Shown here piece by piece: positions 43,914 to 57,233 of a stretch of 64,000 nucleotides of DNA. Under the pieces are notes generated by a model that did not search any database, was not told the DNA's origin, and saw nothing but the letters and a program-made list of their open reading frames with translations. Position 1 is the stretch's first letter, and every line of letters begins with the position of its first letter. The DNA lies in the NCBI GenBank assembly GCA_963422465.1, contig OY730169.1, positions 3,472,001 through 3,536,000 of the forward strand, given 5' to 3'. This stretch comes from Lichina pygmaea. Taxonomy: Eukaryota; Ascomycota; Lichinomycetes; Lichinales; Lichinaceae. The translations under genes were made by a program, and so were the position numbers.

Positions 43914-46900
43914 TCATCCCTTCATCGTCGCCAAGAACGAATCCAGGTCGTACTCCTCCTGGTACTGTCGGTCGTCCCAGAGCTCGCCCAGATCGTCCAG
44001 CCAGCCCTTCTTGCCCTTCTCCTTGACCGCGCCGGTCGCGTCGACGGCGTTGTCTTCGTCGACCTCGTCCGCCGGGCCTTTATCCCTCGCTTCGCCCGTC
44101 ACCGCCGTCTCGCCGAGACTGAAGAGATCCAGGATCTGGTCCGTTTCCATCGTGCCCAGACCGGCGTTCTGCTGGTTCACGACGGTGCTGGCGACGTCGA
44201 TCTTGAAGCGTTGCAGGCTAGAGACCCCCGTTAGCGACTAGGGCCTCCCCCCTTTCCGAGAAGCACACTCACCTCAGGATCTTCTCCTCAAGCGTCCCCC
44301 GCGTGATCAGTCGGTAGACGTTGACGACCTTCTTCTGTCCGATCCGATGCGCCCGATCCATCGCCTGCATGTCCTTCTGCGGATTCCAGTCGTGCTCGAC
44401 AAAGATCACCGTGTCTGCCCCGGTAAGGTTGAGGCCGAGCCCGCCCACGCTGGTTGTCAAGAGCAGCACGTCGTAGCTGGGATCCGAGTTGAACCGATTG
44501 ACAATCTCTTGGCGCTTGTTCGCCTCGACCCCGCCGTCGAGACGGAGGTACTGTACCGACGGGAGCAGCTTCTTCAGCACGTCCAGCTGCACCATGTCCA
44601 GCATCTCCTTCATCTGGCAGAAGATCAGCGCACGGTGTGGGCTGACGTAAGTCGACCCGGTCACGACGTCATCCGCCGCCTTCTCGACCCCGATGCCGCA
44701 ATCGACGAGCAGATCCCGAAGCGCCGTGAGCTTGGGAGCGTGGGTCGTGTCGCGCAGGCTCGAGCTCTGTCGTGCCAGATGTTTCTGAACGTCGGCGAAC
44801 TGCTTGTGGCCCGGTTTTACGACGAGAGCCGGCGAGTTGCAGAGCTTGCGCATGTACTGCAGGGCCTGGAAGATGTGCTGCTTGGCCTCCTTGTCACCGC
44901 TCGACGCCTTTTCCGCGAGCGTCGTGCTCTCTTTCTTGTGAAAGTCGTCAAAGAGTCGTTTCTGCAGCTCGCTCAGCTCGCAGTAGTAGTTCTGTATGAT
45001 CTTCGGCGGCAGGTCGTTGAGGACTTCTTCCTTCAGTCGTCGCAGCAGGAACGGGAGGACTTGCTTGTGTAGCGCCTCGATCGCCAGCGCCCCGGACTCT
45101 TGCTCCTTGGAGGACGACTTGCTGTTCCGGCTGGCGGCGATTGGCTTCGCAAACCTGTCCCAGAAGACCTTCTCCGTCCCGAGGAAGCCAGGCATCAGGA
45201 AATCGAAGAGCGACCAGAGCTCCAGCACGTTGTTTTGGATCGGGGTCCCGGACAGGATCAGACGATGCTCGCTCCTCAGTCGTTTCACCGCCATGGTGAC
45301 CTTTGTCTTTGGGTTTTTGATGAGGTGGCCTTCGTCGAGAACACAGTAGTTCCAGCTCAGCAGCGCCAGCGTCTCGACATCGTTACGACAGATGTCGTAC
45401 GACGTGATGACGATGTCGGTCTTCCCCAGCCGGGCCTTGAGCTTGTGACGGTCCGACGGCGGCCCGACGTAGGACAAGCTCGAGAGGAACGGCGCGTACG
45501 TCTTGATCTCCTGCTGCCAGTGTCCGGAGAGCGTAGGAGGACAGACGATGAGGGAAGGCAGGCGTCGGACGTCGGGCGCTTGGGTCTCTGCGTACGCCTT
45601 GGCCCGCATGTGGTGGTCGCTGGCCACGATACACAGCGTCTGCAACGTCTTCCCCAAGCCCATGTCGTCGCAGAGGATGCCGTGGAGGTGATAGCGGTTG
45701 AGGAAGGCCAGCCAGTTGACACCCTCCTGCTGGTAGGACCGAAGCTCGGCTTTGATGGCGACGGGGATCTGGAAAGGCTCGACCTTGTGAACGTCGAGCA
45801 TCTGCGCGATGAACGTTCGTTCGCTCTCCCGTTCCTTGAGCAGCGCTTCCGAGAAGCCGGGAGGGTCAGGTATGCCAGCCTCGAGCGGTACCAACTTCAC
45901 CAAGGTAGCAAAAGCCGTCGTCGCCAGCAGCCGCACATCGTTGTCGGAGTCGCTCATCCGGCCGAGGACGGGAACGATGAGGAAGACTACGTAGGGAAGA
46001 ATCTCATCCTCCATGACGTGGAGCAGATGGTAGATGCACTCGACACCGCCTTGTCTGCAGACCACGTCGACGGGATTGCTGACGGCAGGGAGGACCTTCT
46101 CGACGAGGAACGTCATCCCCTCGAGCGGCACGACGCTGCAGATCGTGGCGAGACACTTGGCCGCGGCATAGCGAAAGACGGCAAGCTGGGAGTGAAGAGC
46201 TCTGAGTAGAGGGGGCAGCAGGCCCAGGACGAACGGACGAAGCGCAGGGTGAAAGCTCGCGACCATCGTGCGGACCGTGGACAGACCGTCGACGACCTGC
46301 TGACCCAGCTCGTCATCCGGGCTGGAATGTTCAGGCGCGGGGTCGTCCGAGAAGACCCGTCGGAGAGCGTCCTCCATGAGGCCTCTGAGCATGGGCACCT
46401 CGTCGAGCAGATCGGCGCCGAAGAGACGTGCGAGTTGCTCCAACGCCTCTTTTGACCCTCGTCGCATGATCCTCGCGTGTCGGGCCTCTCGGGCGAACTT
46501 CGCCGCGTCCGGATGATCCTTGCGGTCCTCTTCCTTCCGCAGCGAGAGGATGGACGCCTCCAGCGCTCGGTTCCGATGGAACTCGGGCGTCTCGGACGTG
46601 TCGACGCAGCAGAATTTGACCAGGTTGGACGTGATCTTGTCGACAGGCCCACGACGGCCGGTGACGGTGTAGTGCTGGACCAGAGAAGCCACGGCGGAGG
46701 CGGAACGCCGCTGGAGCTCCGCGTTCTCCTCCGCCTTGACGCTGTCCATCATGCCCTTGATGATCTGGCTCGGCTTCTTCGGTACGTCTCCGAGAGCGAC
46801 CAGCGCGCTCGCCGCCGCGGCGCGGACGCGCACGTCTCGCTGCTCCTTCGCACCCTTGCCGTCTTCGATGACGGTGACGGCGTTCTTGCGAGCGTCGTTG

Positions 46901-49843
46901 AGTGCGTCGAGGGAGGTGATACGATGGGCCGGAGCCAACGCCTTCTTGAGCCGCACGAAGTCGTCGTCGACGACCTTCTCGGCGTTGGCCACGGAGAAGG
47001 CCCCGGGGCCGGCGTCGGCGTCGCCTTGCACGACGACGGCGATGCTGGGTATCCTCGACGGAGAGATCCCACCCGAGTCGCGGAAGGCGTTGAGGAGGGA
47101 CTGGCACTGCGCCCGGACAATCTGGAGAAGGGGCACGAGGTCCCGATAGGTCGGCGGTCGTTCGTCTTCGATCATCGGCTGAAGGGATGCCGCCAGCGTC
47201 TGGGCCAGCCTCGAGCCGGGCTCTGCGTCCCTCGCGTACTCCTCGACGATCATCGCCCCTGCGATCTGGGAGGTCGAGTAGACCGAGGACAGGGACGGCA
47301 CGATGCGCGCGGCGAAGTCGTCGACGGCACGATCGGGCGGCCACAGGCTCATGGCCCTTCCCATGGCGCGCGCCGCGTAGATCCTCGACCGGATCAGGAC
47401 GTCGGCACCCGCCAGATCGACGTCCCCTCGCATCATGGCGCCGTCGATGTTGTGCGGCGAGGACGCCGGCTCCTCCTCCTTCTTCTCCGCCTTCCGTCGC
47501 CGTTTGGGGGCCGGCTCTCCGCCGGCGCCGGGTGACGATCGGTGCGGGGTCAAGCTCGACAGAGCGTACGTCTGTCCGGACGGGCGGAGGAAGAGCGAGC
47601 CGTCCGCGGGGAGCGGGTGCCGCGCGACGCCGATCGGATGGACCGACAGCGTCGTGAGCGCGTCGAGGTGGGGGCCGAACTCGGCCGCGAGCCTGTCCCC
47701 GTCCCCGTCCTGGCGAGCGAGCAAGGTGACCAGCGCCGTCCACACCCGATACGACAGCTTCAGGACGTCCTCGTTGCGTTCCACGAGAAGGTTCTGGAAG
47801 GCGAGCCGGAGGATCTTGCCGTCGACCCAGGCCGTCGGGTCGTCGCCGCCCAGCTCGAGGAAGGTCAGCAAGGCGCGGAGCACGGCGGACCGGACGGTCG
47901 TGATGGTGTGGCGGAGGAAGGGGTAGAGCCGGGGCACGAGGCGGGCGAAGGAGTGGTTCGCGTCGGCCGAGGCGTTGGCCTTCATGGCCCCGAGCACGGC
48001 GGGGAAGGAACACAGCTTGGCGAGCAGATCCATGACGGAGCCGGTGCTGGCGCTCAGGTCGTCCTTGAGGTCGGACAGGCAGTCCCAGATGACGTTCATC
48101 AGCTCGCCAAGCGCGCGCGGTCGCAGGGAGACGAGATCGCCGGCGATGGGGATGAGGGTGGCGGCGCCGACGGCGCGCACGTCGTCGTCGGGGTCGAGGA
48201 GCCCTCGCGTCGCCGCTTCCCGGACGCCGTCGATCAGGTCGTCGTCCCGCAGCAGGAGGTCGTCGCGGACGGCGACGAGATAGCGCAGGCCGATCATGCC
48301 GCCGTGGCAGACTTCCCAGATGCGCCCTCGCAGACCGAGATCGTCCTGCATCACGAGCCGGTACAGGACGCGGTAGACGAGCCGGACGGACGGGGCGGCG
48401 AGATGAGCGAGCAAGGCACCGAGGGTCTGCCCGGCCGTTTCCCGAATGGGCGCCACGACCGTGTCCGAGACGTAGTCGCCGAACCGATCGAGCACGAAGA
48501 CGCAACACAGCCGGCAGGCCAGGTCGCCGAGCCATCGTCGATTCAGCGCGTCGTTCGTGGCCCGGTCTTTGCCCCGTTCGCGTCCGGCCCCGGCGCCGTG
48601 CACGCGGATCACCTCGCGGAGGCCCATGGCGGCGCCGTGTCGGATCTCCCAGTCCTGGTCGAAGAGGTCGACCATGAGAAAGGCGCACAGGCGTTCGAAG
48701 GGCCACTCGACGCCGTCCGCTTCGGGCTCGGCCTGCAGCGCCGAGGTGTCCGGGCCGGCAGGCCCTCTGTACTCGGCCACCAGGGGGGAATCGTCCGCGG
48801 GAACGGCGCCGTTGGGCTCGAGCGCGTCCAGAGTCGCCGGACCATCGTCCTCGGCCTTGACCTCGGCCTTGACGGCGTAGGGCTCGGGGGCGACCGGAGA
48901 GGCGACCATGTCGGGGCAGGTCGAGTCCCGACGGGCGGACAGATCCACGATCCGGATCTTGCTCGCCGGGTTCTTGGCGTGCAACTTGTTCTTACGCTTC
49001 AGCTGGTTCAGCTGCCGCTTGCTCAGGCCGCAATCGTCAGCGTTGGTCCCGGCCGACATCATCGTCGGAGAGCCGGCCGAGGCGAGGGGAGAGAAGGTGA
49101 GGCTGTTGTTCCGCGACATGCGCCCGACCGAGGTGTCGAGCTTCGGCATCGACGGAAGCGTTGCGGTGAAGTCCTTCTCCGTGACGAGATCGTCCTCCAT
49201 GTACTCGCCGCCCAGCCCAAGCCGCGCAGTCAGACGCTTCTTCTGGTACGCAAGCCGGCTGGCCGGGTCCATCGCGGCGAGGGAGACATCGTACTCCCTC
49301 CCGCCGCTGCCTAGCAGCTTCTGGCCGTACTTCAGGATCGTGACAACCTCCAACGTCTCGAGCTGGAGTTGGTCGTCCGGCACCGAAGGCGCTTCGGACG
49401 CCGCAGTCGCTCCGTCGCTGTCGACCGGGGACTCGCTCTTGACCGCGCCATTGCTGCGATCGTGTTCGAGGGTCGGCCCGGCGTTCGGGTCAAACTTCTC
49501 CGTGTTCTCGACGATGCCACCGATCGCTTTGGCCGCCGCGGTTCGCGTGTCCCAAGACTTGGACTGCAGGTAGGGCAGAACTCGGATGAGCAAGTTGAAC
49601 AGTTCCTCCGGGTGCTCCGCTTGAATTCTGCCGAGCTGTTCCGCGGCGGTGTGTCGAATGAAGTGAGTGCTGCCGGCGTCGAGGAGCCTGCTTCGACGTT
49701 AGGGCTGAAGACCCAGATCACGTGCACGTCAGGGACCTTGCTTACGTAACGAGTCGATCGAGTCTGGGTCACGTGCGTCGAGTCAGCGCGCCGTCTTCGA
49801 GGAGGCCTGCACCAAGCGAGCGAGCGACATACCTAGACGCCAT
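43914..49843 (-). CDS. mot1: MOT1/BTAF1: TBP-displacing Swi2/Snf2 ATPase
   Basis: Exons 49833-49843, 49746-49763, 44273-49687 and 43914-44217 give 1915 residues, matching MOT1 size. The N-terminal two thirds are HEAT repeats that grip TBP. The ATPase follows: DDMGLGKTLQT (Walker A) near residue 1350, DEGH box near 1460, LSGTPIQNN, then helicase C motifs SVGGLGLNLTGAD and DRAHRIGQ near 1787. MOT1 uses ATP to remove TBP from TATA DNA. The two tiny first exons (11 and 18 nt) encode MASRLDRLVT, and joining gives LVTLLDAGSTHFIRHTAAEQ, the conserved MOT1 start. The last exon adds QRFKIDVASTVVNQQN and an acidic tail. Helicase DEAH is DEGH here, as in other MOT1 proteins. Confidence 0.96.
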
Positions 49844-51573
49844 GGTTCAGGCATCGATAAGCACTCGGGCGACGTGTGTATCGAGGAGCGATCGGCTGCC
49901 GTGGGGCGCGCGAGTCAAGCGCGATTAGCGCGTCGTGGTATCGGCAGCCTGTGGATCTTTGGTAAGCGAGGTGATACTGAAGCGCCGAGCGAGGCCTTCA
50001 ACTCGAGGCTTCGCTCAGCATCGCCTCGGACATGGACCTTCCTCGGCGGGCCGAAAAATTCAAAATCGTCGGTGCAAGGCGATTGACATTGCGAAACGGA
50101 AAACAAGGAGGACTCACCCGAGACGAGATCTCGACGAGCGGTGAAAAGTATGGCCCGACCGATGGCATTCCCCGAGGAGCGAATATCGAATATATCGTCA
50201 GGCTCTTCGCGATAACGTGATTAGGCCGTTTTGATATAGAGCCGGGGGGGAGGGGGAGCGGGCTGAGTAATGAATGAGTCAGCTCATGCTGTCGATCCGG
50301 TACGAGGGTACCTGATATGGCCGTCTTACCTTAGTACCTTCGTACCGCCGGTGGTGCTGGTGGTGGCCGTGGTGGATCCTTGTTTTTTTTTTTTTCCCGC
50401 CCGGCAGCGAGAAAGAGGGGAGAAAAAGACTTCGTGCGAGCAGCGGAGAGACGCGCGGTGGGCAGAGCCAGGCGCGGGCTTTATATCATGCTGTCCGGTC
50501 CCACTCGTCGGTACGGAGGTACGAGCGGGGGTGGCCCGTGCTAGGCCCAGGAGGGAGTCAAGGTCGCCTGGCAAGAGCCGTGATCCTGTCGGCTTCTGAT
50601 TGGCTCGGCTTGCTTTCCCTATCGGGAAACCGTTCGACTGGGCCACTCTGTCATCTTGGCTGTCGCGGCTGTCACTTTCGATCTCTCACTCCATACCGGT
50701 ACGTAAGGATATACGTACTCCGCATGTTATCCTTGTACGTACGTACGGAGGTATGTACGTGTGTACTCCCTACGAGGGTACCTACCTGCAAAGTACAACA
50801 ACACCCAGGCTTATCCAGCAAGGCAGGATCTACAGTGCTGATTTCAGTACGTATGTACATACGTACGTACGTACTGTAGCAGCGGGGCAATTGCGCAAGC
50901 CAGGCTCCCCATTGTCTGGTTCACCCACCGGACCCAGTAGTACGTACAGTACGGAGGTACAGGCCGTTGCACTGCCCGTTCTCCAGGGAATACACGACAC
51001 AGCCTTGGGAAGGCAGCATGGGCTAGAATCGAAGTCATCAGTCAAAGGATAGGGATGGAAGACAGTGCTTTTCTGGACTAGGCAAGGATACAGGGGGATT
51101 TCACCTGCTGGGTTCCACTCGCGGGGCTAGAGTGGGGGGCTTCTTCCTCACTCTCCAGAAGCTCATTAGCTCCATCACAGAGCATGTGGTTCTCCCTGGA
51201 ATTCTTCCACTGAGAAGCCTGCAGATCCTGCATGTTCAAGCTCGGTTTTGCAGTCATTCCTTCGTCGATACCGTTGGTGGCGAGACCTACTCCTTCGCCT
51301 TGTCGGGTTGAAACGTGTAGTGATCTAAATGATAGAATGCTGCTGGTAGCAGACGCGGGGGTTCCTCGAGGAGTCAAGCATTGACGGTCTGGCCCCTCAC
51401 GGAGCCCTACCCGTGTCGACGTCGTGATAGCTGTCCGTTATGACTGACCTCCAGTTATACGTCGGCGGAACGTAACCTACGTAGACTTCTCCGGCCACGG
51501 TCATGACTACATTATTATATGGTGAGTGACAGACGGGCACGTGATCTTTTCATGGTCGATGACGGAGAAGCAG

Positions 51574-51614
<41 letters not shown>

Positions 51615-51669
51615 CAAGGAGGAGACTAGAATGATCTACGGTAGCATGAGCAAGTCGCAAGTCAGGCCA
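49844..51669. other. Intergenic with GTAC clusters and (GAC)n
   Basis: MOT1 promoter with two CACGTG boxes just inside its first introns (49719, 49770), a T13 run near 50384-50396, a dense GTAC palindrome cluster at 50690-50965, a CACGTG at 51538 and a (GAC)n microsatellite at 51574-51613 in the 3' flank of the kinase gene. A 99-codon minus-strand frame at 51078-51377 has no recognisable domain. Confidence 0.55.
50690..50965. repeat. GTAC palindrome cluster upstream of MOT1
   Basis: Repeated cgtacgtacgg, gtatgtacatacgtac and cagtacggaggtac strings interspersed with unique sequence. Confidence 0.75.
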
Positions 51670-54600
51670 CTACGATTCCTTTGAGCGAGGGGCAGTGGCC
51701 GGCAGCCGATCGATCTCCGTCTCGACCATCTCGAGCTGTGAGAGGCTAGGGTAGCGCCGGCTGAAGTTGGCTTCCCAGATCTCGATCGGGGTGCTGCCAG
51801 CTGCCGCCGACGCCGCCGCCGCCGCCGCTCCTATAGTCGGTGATGTCATGACAGCATCGTCGGCGGGCTTGGGTCCGCTGACGACACCAGCTCGCCCTGC
51901 TTCGGGTGGTGCTGCACCACCACCACCGGTACGGAGCTTCTCTGGCTTGCGTGGCGCGCTGGGTCGCGACGCCGGACGCCGCCCCGCCGAAGCTGCTGGC
52001 GCCGACTGGCTGGATGGAGGCGCTGCCGGGTCTACGTCGTGGCCGATCGGGAAGGTCCTGCTGGCCTTCGGCTGATGCGGCTGATGGCCGCTTCGTCCGG
52101 GGACGCCGGAAGGTAGCGAGGTCGGGTCCCGAGGGGTAGACTGCGTGCGGTTCTCTGGCGGGGCCCGAGCCAGCGTGGCCGTGTCGCGGTGCTCTGCTCC
52201 ACCGACGATATCTGCGGATTGTGATGGTTGTGGTCTGCTGTTCTCGTCCAGGCTGGATGTGACCGACTCCTGGATCGTGGTGGCCATGATCCGGCCACGC
52301 GGATCTGCTGCGGCCACGGTGTCGCCGTTGCCGGGACCGGCGACATCGGCCAAGCGTCGTCGATACTCTTCGGCCGCCGCCTCGACCCGCCGCTCCTCTT
52401 GGGCCAGGGCTCGCCGTTCCAGTTCTCGTCGGACCTCGGGACTGATGTCGTCGGCCTCGGCGGCGTGGCCGTCATCGCTCCGATCGCCTGTGCGCTCGGA
52501 CATGGTGATGGGGCTGAGATCGCGAGGTCGATGGGACTCGAACGCTTCGTGGTCCTGCTTCGCGGCGCCGGTGCCGTTGGCTTCGAAGCGACGGAATGCC
52601 TCTCCGAATTTTCCTGCGAGTAAGGTCTTGGTGCCCGAGAGAGAGATCGATGGCATGCTGGATCGCTTCGAATGCTTCGACTCGACACTACGTCGCTTCT
52701 CTCGGCGTCGGCTGCCATCTGCCTCTTCCATTGCCTTTAGAAACCCGACGTTGGATTGGATCGTGGCCTCCCCGCCCGCTGCATCGGTGGAACCTCGATC
52801 TATCGTGAGACTGGCTCGCCCCTTGGAGACGGGTGCGTCTGGCGCGCCTGAAATCTGCTCGTGGACGGTGCCGCCGTCATCTCGATACGCGAGGTTCGAC
52901 TCCAGGTAGACGCTCGCCGGCCTGCGTCCGTTTCGGGTCGACGCGCTGGACGGTCGATTGCCCAGCGACGGTGTACGGGTAATGTCTAAGGACGCGCGAG
53001 GTGCTTCTGCCATCTGGGATGATGTGCTGGTATGAGACTTTGAACGGTGCATGCTCGCAGGCCGTGGAAGTAGCTGTGGCTCGGGCCGCGTCTTCCGAGA
53101 GACGAAGGCGTCAGATGCGCCCGGTCTCGGATTGAAATCAGAGGCTGCCGGACCATTGTCCATGGGTCTGCCGAATGAACCTCCGTGGCTCGACTCGCGA
53201 GACCGAGTCGTGACCTTTACGTCGTGAGGCGGCGGAGGGGAGGTCACGCCGTCCTGGGAGACCATGGCTGAGCGCGGCGGAAGGGGTTGCGACACGGGCG
53301 AGGGTCGCTGATGGTCTGATGACGCACCCTCGAATGTCTGCCGTGGTGGTAGGTCGCGACTGACACCTGGAGCTGCTGGCCCATGTGGTTTCTGAGCTGC
53401 GGTGGCGGCTGCCGGAGCCGGTCTTGCGAACGCGTCATCGGCCAACTTCTCCGTCACTCGCTGGCTCAGATCGGGCGTTTTGGCCGTCCCGGGATGGGAT
53501 GTCTGAGTCAAGCCAACATCTGCTCCTGGGTTCTGCAGGATGGTGAACTCCTCGATGCTGGGAAAACGATCAGACAGCTCATCTTGGGACGGGTTGGCGG
53601 CAGAGCCGGCTGACGGGTTGTCCAGGGCCGCGAACGGATCGCCCTTGGTGACCTTCAGCGAAGACACGCTAGGTTTCGAGTTCACGGCCTGTGGCGCCGG
53701 CGCCTGAGGCCTTCCTCTCCGCATCGGCACAATGTCGATGCCCGCCAGAGGTTGCTGTTGTTGCTGCGTCGGCTGGACGTAGAAGGCACCCACGTTCGGC
53801 GGCGACTGGACAGGGAGGGCTGGTGAGCTCAGATGGCCGGTTTGTCGCGATGCTGACCGAGACCGCCCCGAGTAGATCTATCTCCGTCAGTGGCCCGTCT
53901 AGCGTACTCGGTCGTTCGAGGACCTACGTCTTTGATCGGGATCTCTGTTCCTCGCATCAGACAGGTCTCTTGTATGACCTCGTATATATCTGGACGCGCG
54001 TGCGGGTTTTCTCTCAACGTCCATGCTTCTTCTGTCAGCACGCCCGAAATCTGCCATGGTGTTCGAGGGCCATACCTATCAACCGCTTCAGCCGGTCAGA
54101 GAATTGAGGATAACCCGGAAAGCTGAAGCTTGCGTTCAGAATGGCCAGCTGTCCCTTCTCCTCGAACGGCGTCGTATAGTAACAGAGCTTATACAGCAGC
54201 ACCCCTAGGGCCCAGATATCGCTTTTCTCGTCGATGGGCAACCTGCGGTATATATCCACCATCTCCGGACTCCGGTACTGTAGCGTGGTATGCTTCTGGA
54301 TGTCGTCTTCGAGGAGCTGACATTCAGTGGATGTGGTAGCTGGGGGCTTCGGAGGAGCGGCGGAGCCAAAGTCGCACAGCTTGTACCGGCGCGAAGAGCC
54401 TCTGGTCGAGATGAGGACGTTTTCGACCTTCAGGTCACGATGCAACAAAGCGGGCTGGAGGTAGTGCATGCACGCCACACCCTCGGCGACGTCGGAGAAG
54501 ATGTGTAGGATCTCGGGCTCCGTCAGGCGCTTCTGGAGCCGGGTGTTCATAAAATCGATTAGGCCTCCGCCGGCGCAGTATTCCATGAGCAGAAAAACCT

Positions 54601-54976
54601 CGTAACCGCCGCCCTTCAGCGCCGAGGCGTGCGAATCGAAATAGGTGACGATGTGACGATGGCCCTTCAGGCGCTTCATCGTCTCGACCTCGTTCCGCAT
54701 ATGTGCCAGCGTCTCCTTGTCAGGGACCGCGACCCGCTTTAGAACGGCGACGTCGGAGCCGTCGACGGGCTTGGGAAGCCTGACCACGTAGACATGTGCA
54801 AAGCCACCCTCGGAGAGATACCGTTCAACGACTACCCGATGTCCACCAACTTGAACTTTTGTATGCGGCGCAAAGGTGCCCACAGGCTGGGCCGAGATGG
54901 CCGCCGCAGCGTGGGGTCTGGCGGGGCCTGCTCCATATCCAACATGCACCGGTACTGCAGCTGACGTAGCAGGCAT
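51670..54976 (-). CDS. Ark/Prk-family actin-regulating Ser/Thr kinase (NAK family)
   Basis: Exons 54076-54976, 53928-54031 and 51670-53877 give 1070 residues. The kinase domain occupies about residues 50-330: Gly-rich loop LSEGGFAHVYVV (54-65), catalytic VLK lysine 80, HRDLK at 179-183, DFG at 202-204, and the activation-loop block TLQYRSPEM typical of NAK kinases. After it come RPDIYEVIQETCLMRG and IYSGRSRSASRQ, a run conserved in Ark1/Prk1 proteins. The remainder is disordered and Pro/Ser-rich. Yeast Ark1, Prk1 and Akl1 phosphorylate endocytic coat proteins and disassemble cortical actin patches. The start is placed at MPATSAAV; an in-frame Met at 55078 is possible. Both introns are GT-AG and frame-consistent; the first removes MALEHHGR-like intronic codons. 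Confidence 0.92.
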
Positions 54977-57029
54977 CCCAATTGAATCGATCTGAAGGTG
55001 TCTAGAGCGTTTTCGTGCATTACCGGAGCGCTGATAGACAAGACTTCGTTGAGGAACGCTGCTGTCGACCCACTGCACCGACGGTGAGCAGACGGCTACG
55101 TAGAAGGGTGCACTGCACCTACGAGTATGCAGTGGTATTGTACGTTACGTACCTACGGTACCGTACGGTACAGAAGTACTTGCGTAGGCAGAAACGAAAC
55201 GGCGATTGCCGATGCTGCGCCACCTAAGATACACCGCCAAGGCACCCAGGAGGCTGTGGCCAGCGTAGGTTTCAAATCTACCAACACACGAGTGCCACCA
55301 CTCATGAAGACGACTGTTGGGATAGACTACATGTGGACATGGTTGCTTGGCGATGCTTGATGGGAGACTTGTTCTTTCCAGCCCGCTGGTAAATGTGGCG
55401 ACAAGGCAAGTACGGTACAAAAAATTGAAACCAAATTCTTTTATTTATAATAAAAATGCCAACGTTGGAACTCCTACCGTACAGCAGAACCAAATTAGAC
55501 ATCAGAAGAGAATTCGGGGAACAGGTTGCTGTTGGCTCTTGAAAAGCCCGCTGGAATTGGTGAAACGGCTTGGCCGCAGCTTGGCGATGTGATGCTGCTT
55601 CTCGCATCTTCGTTGCTATCCACTTGTAAGTGGATGACTTTGCTCACGGTCGATGTGCTCCCTCATGTTGACCGCAAGCCTGAACAGTCCGTAGAGTTCT
55701 TTGAATCACTGAGTTCTGTGGGGTCGGTGGGCTCTGCGATATCTGCCGGGGGTGATGGCTTCCATGAAGATGAAGGTCGCAGGATCATAGCCTGGGTCGA
55801 CACCGATCTCTATGTCATCTCTAAGAATTCTGCGGTCCCTGCGGTCCCGGAGATTCTTGATAATCTTGCAGGCCCCAAAATCCCTAGACTGTCAGCGCTA
55901 GGAGGCTGATTAAGACTGGACGAGATCCGATGGTGATGACCCCGGTCTGGCAGTGATATCCTGCCCTGATGAAACCCGCGATGATTCACTATGATAATAA
56001 AGTTATAACAATCGTAAAGCTGCGAAGACAAGCCTATTTGCGGAGTTAGGTGCAAACAGCCAGCTGAGGGTTAGAGACCCAAGTTGGCGTCTGTTGATGA
56101 GTCGTTCGGCTCCTTTGACGAGAAGTTCAACTCTGCGCTAAGACACCGAGTGGCCGATGGTGACGAGAGCTTTTCTGGGGACTTGTCGCTATAGTGCTTC
56201 GCTGATTGCCTCTCGCTATGTGTCCGACGGCTTGCGAGAATCTGCATAGTGGACGTTGTACTATATTGTAACATAATTGACGTCAAGTGCCCTTGGAGAT
56301 TTGAAAAGTTCTTCGGGGTGCTGGTATGAAAGGAAATGAGAGAAAAGGTAGAGGGCGTGCTCTTGGAGATGGGAAGAGTTTTCTAGGGCGCTGGTGAAGT
56401 GGGAGGAAAGGAGATATGAGGTGACTTAAGTTAGACTTCGTAAAGAGTATTGCAAGAGACCCTTACTAAACATCAAATTAGTTGAGTGTCGAACACAGAA
56501 CTATCAAGAACCCTGCTGCTTGGTTGACTATTGGTTCACAGACCAACAGATCGTAAGGCTTGAGCTTTTGATGTGTGCGTCACGCTGACCAGGAAGGTCT
56601 GTGATTGAAGATTTTTGATGGATCTTAGCCCTTGTTGTTTTTCTTCTTTTGGGTGTTCTTTGCAACGAAAAAATTCTGACAGTCATAAGTGAAGTCAGAC
56701 GACAAACATTGCAGAAGACACTCCACCAACTCCAGTGCATCGCGCCTGTGTTTTTCAAACTTGAACCAGAATTATGGCTGATCAGTACTGAAGAATCCAA
56801 GCTAGTCATAACTCAGACCTGCGGTGTCTTGCTGTATCTCGGCCGAAAAGTCTATATCAGCCGGGTAACATGCGAGGCCAAATCTAGCTGATGTTAATCC
56901 CCAGGCTTGGGCAAAAATCCAAGGCCAACTTCACTGTTTTCCAGCTCGGAAAACACCTATCACTGACCAGCTGTAGAGAAACCTCCGCAACTTTGGATGG
57001 CTTCTCTCCGCTCAACCAAGACAACAAAC

Positions 57030-57233
57030 ATCGCCAGAAAATCCACTATCTTTGGTGGCGTATCTGTGGTTCAACATCAGCATCACGAGATGCTACCTGG
57101 ACAAGTATGCCCAGACTGTCGAAGCACTTGACCAGGCGGTCGAATGTTTCCAGAAACTTCCACCACCTCTGACAACCTGTTGGTGGTTCAACACTAGTAT
57201 CATCAGGTGCCACTTAGGTAAATATACCTAGTG
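57030..57233 (+). pseudogene. Degenerate TPR fragment related to the NoxR-like gene
   Basis: The plus-strand translation contains LWFNISITRCYLDKYAQTV, continuing EALDQAVE, then a second partial unit WWFNTSIIRCHLGKY before a stop. The intact NoxR-like gene has LWVNIGIIRCHLGEHALAV and ESFDRAV at the corresponding place, about half identical over 27 positions in the first unit and 9 of 16 in the second. The two units sit about 100 bp apart, suggesting a local duplication. No Met start, upstream TPR context or long frame is present, so this looks like a decayed paralogue or partial gene copy. It is host-type sequence on the opposite strand from its relative. Confidence 0.5.

Noticed and set aside
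46331-48706. 791-codon minus-strand frame inside MOT1
   Set aside because: It is an alternative frame of the MOT1 coding exon, extremely Arg/Pro-rich, with no motif; MOT1 in the other frame is clearly real.
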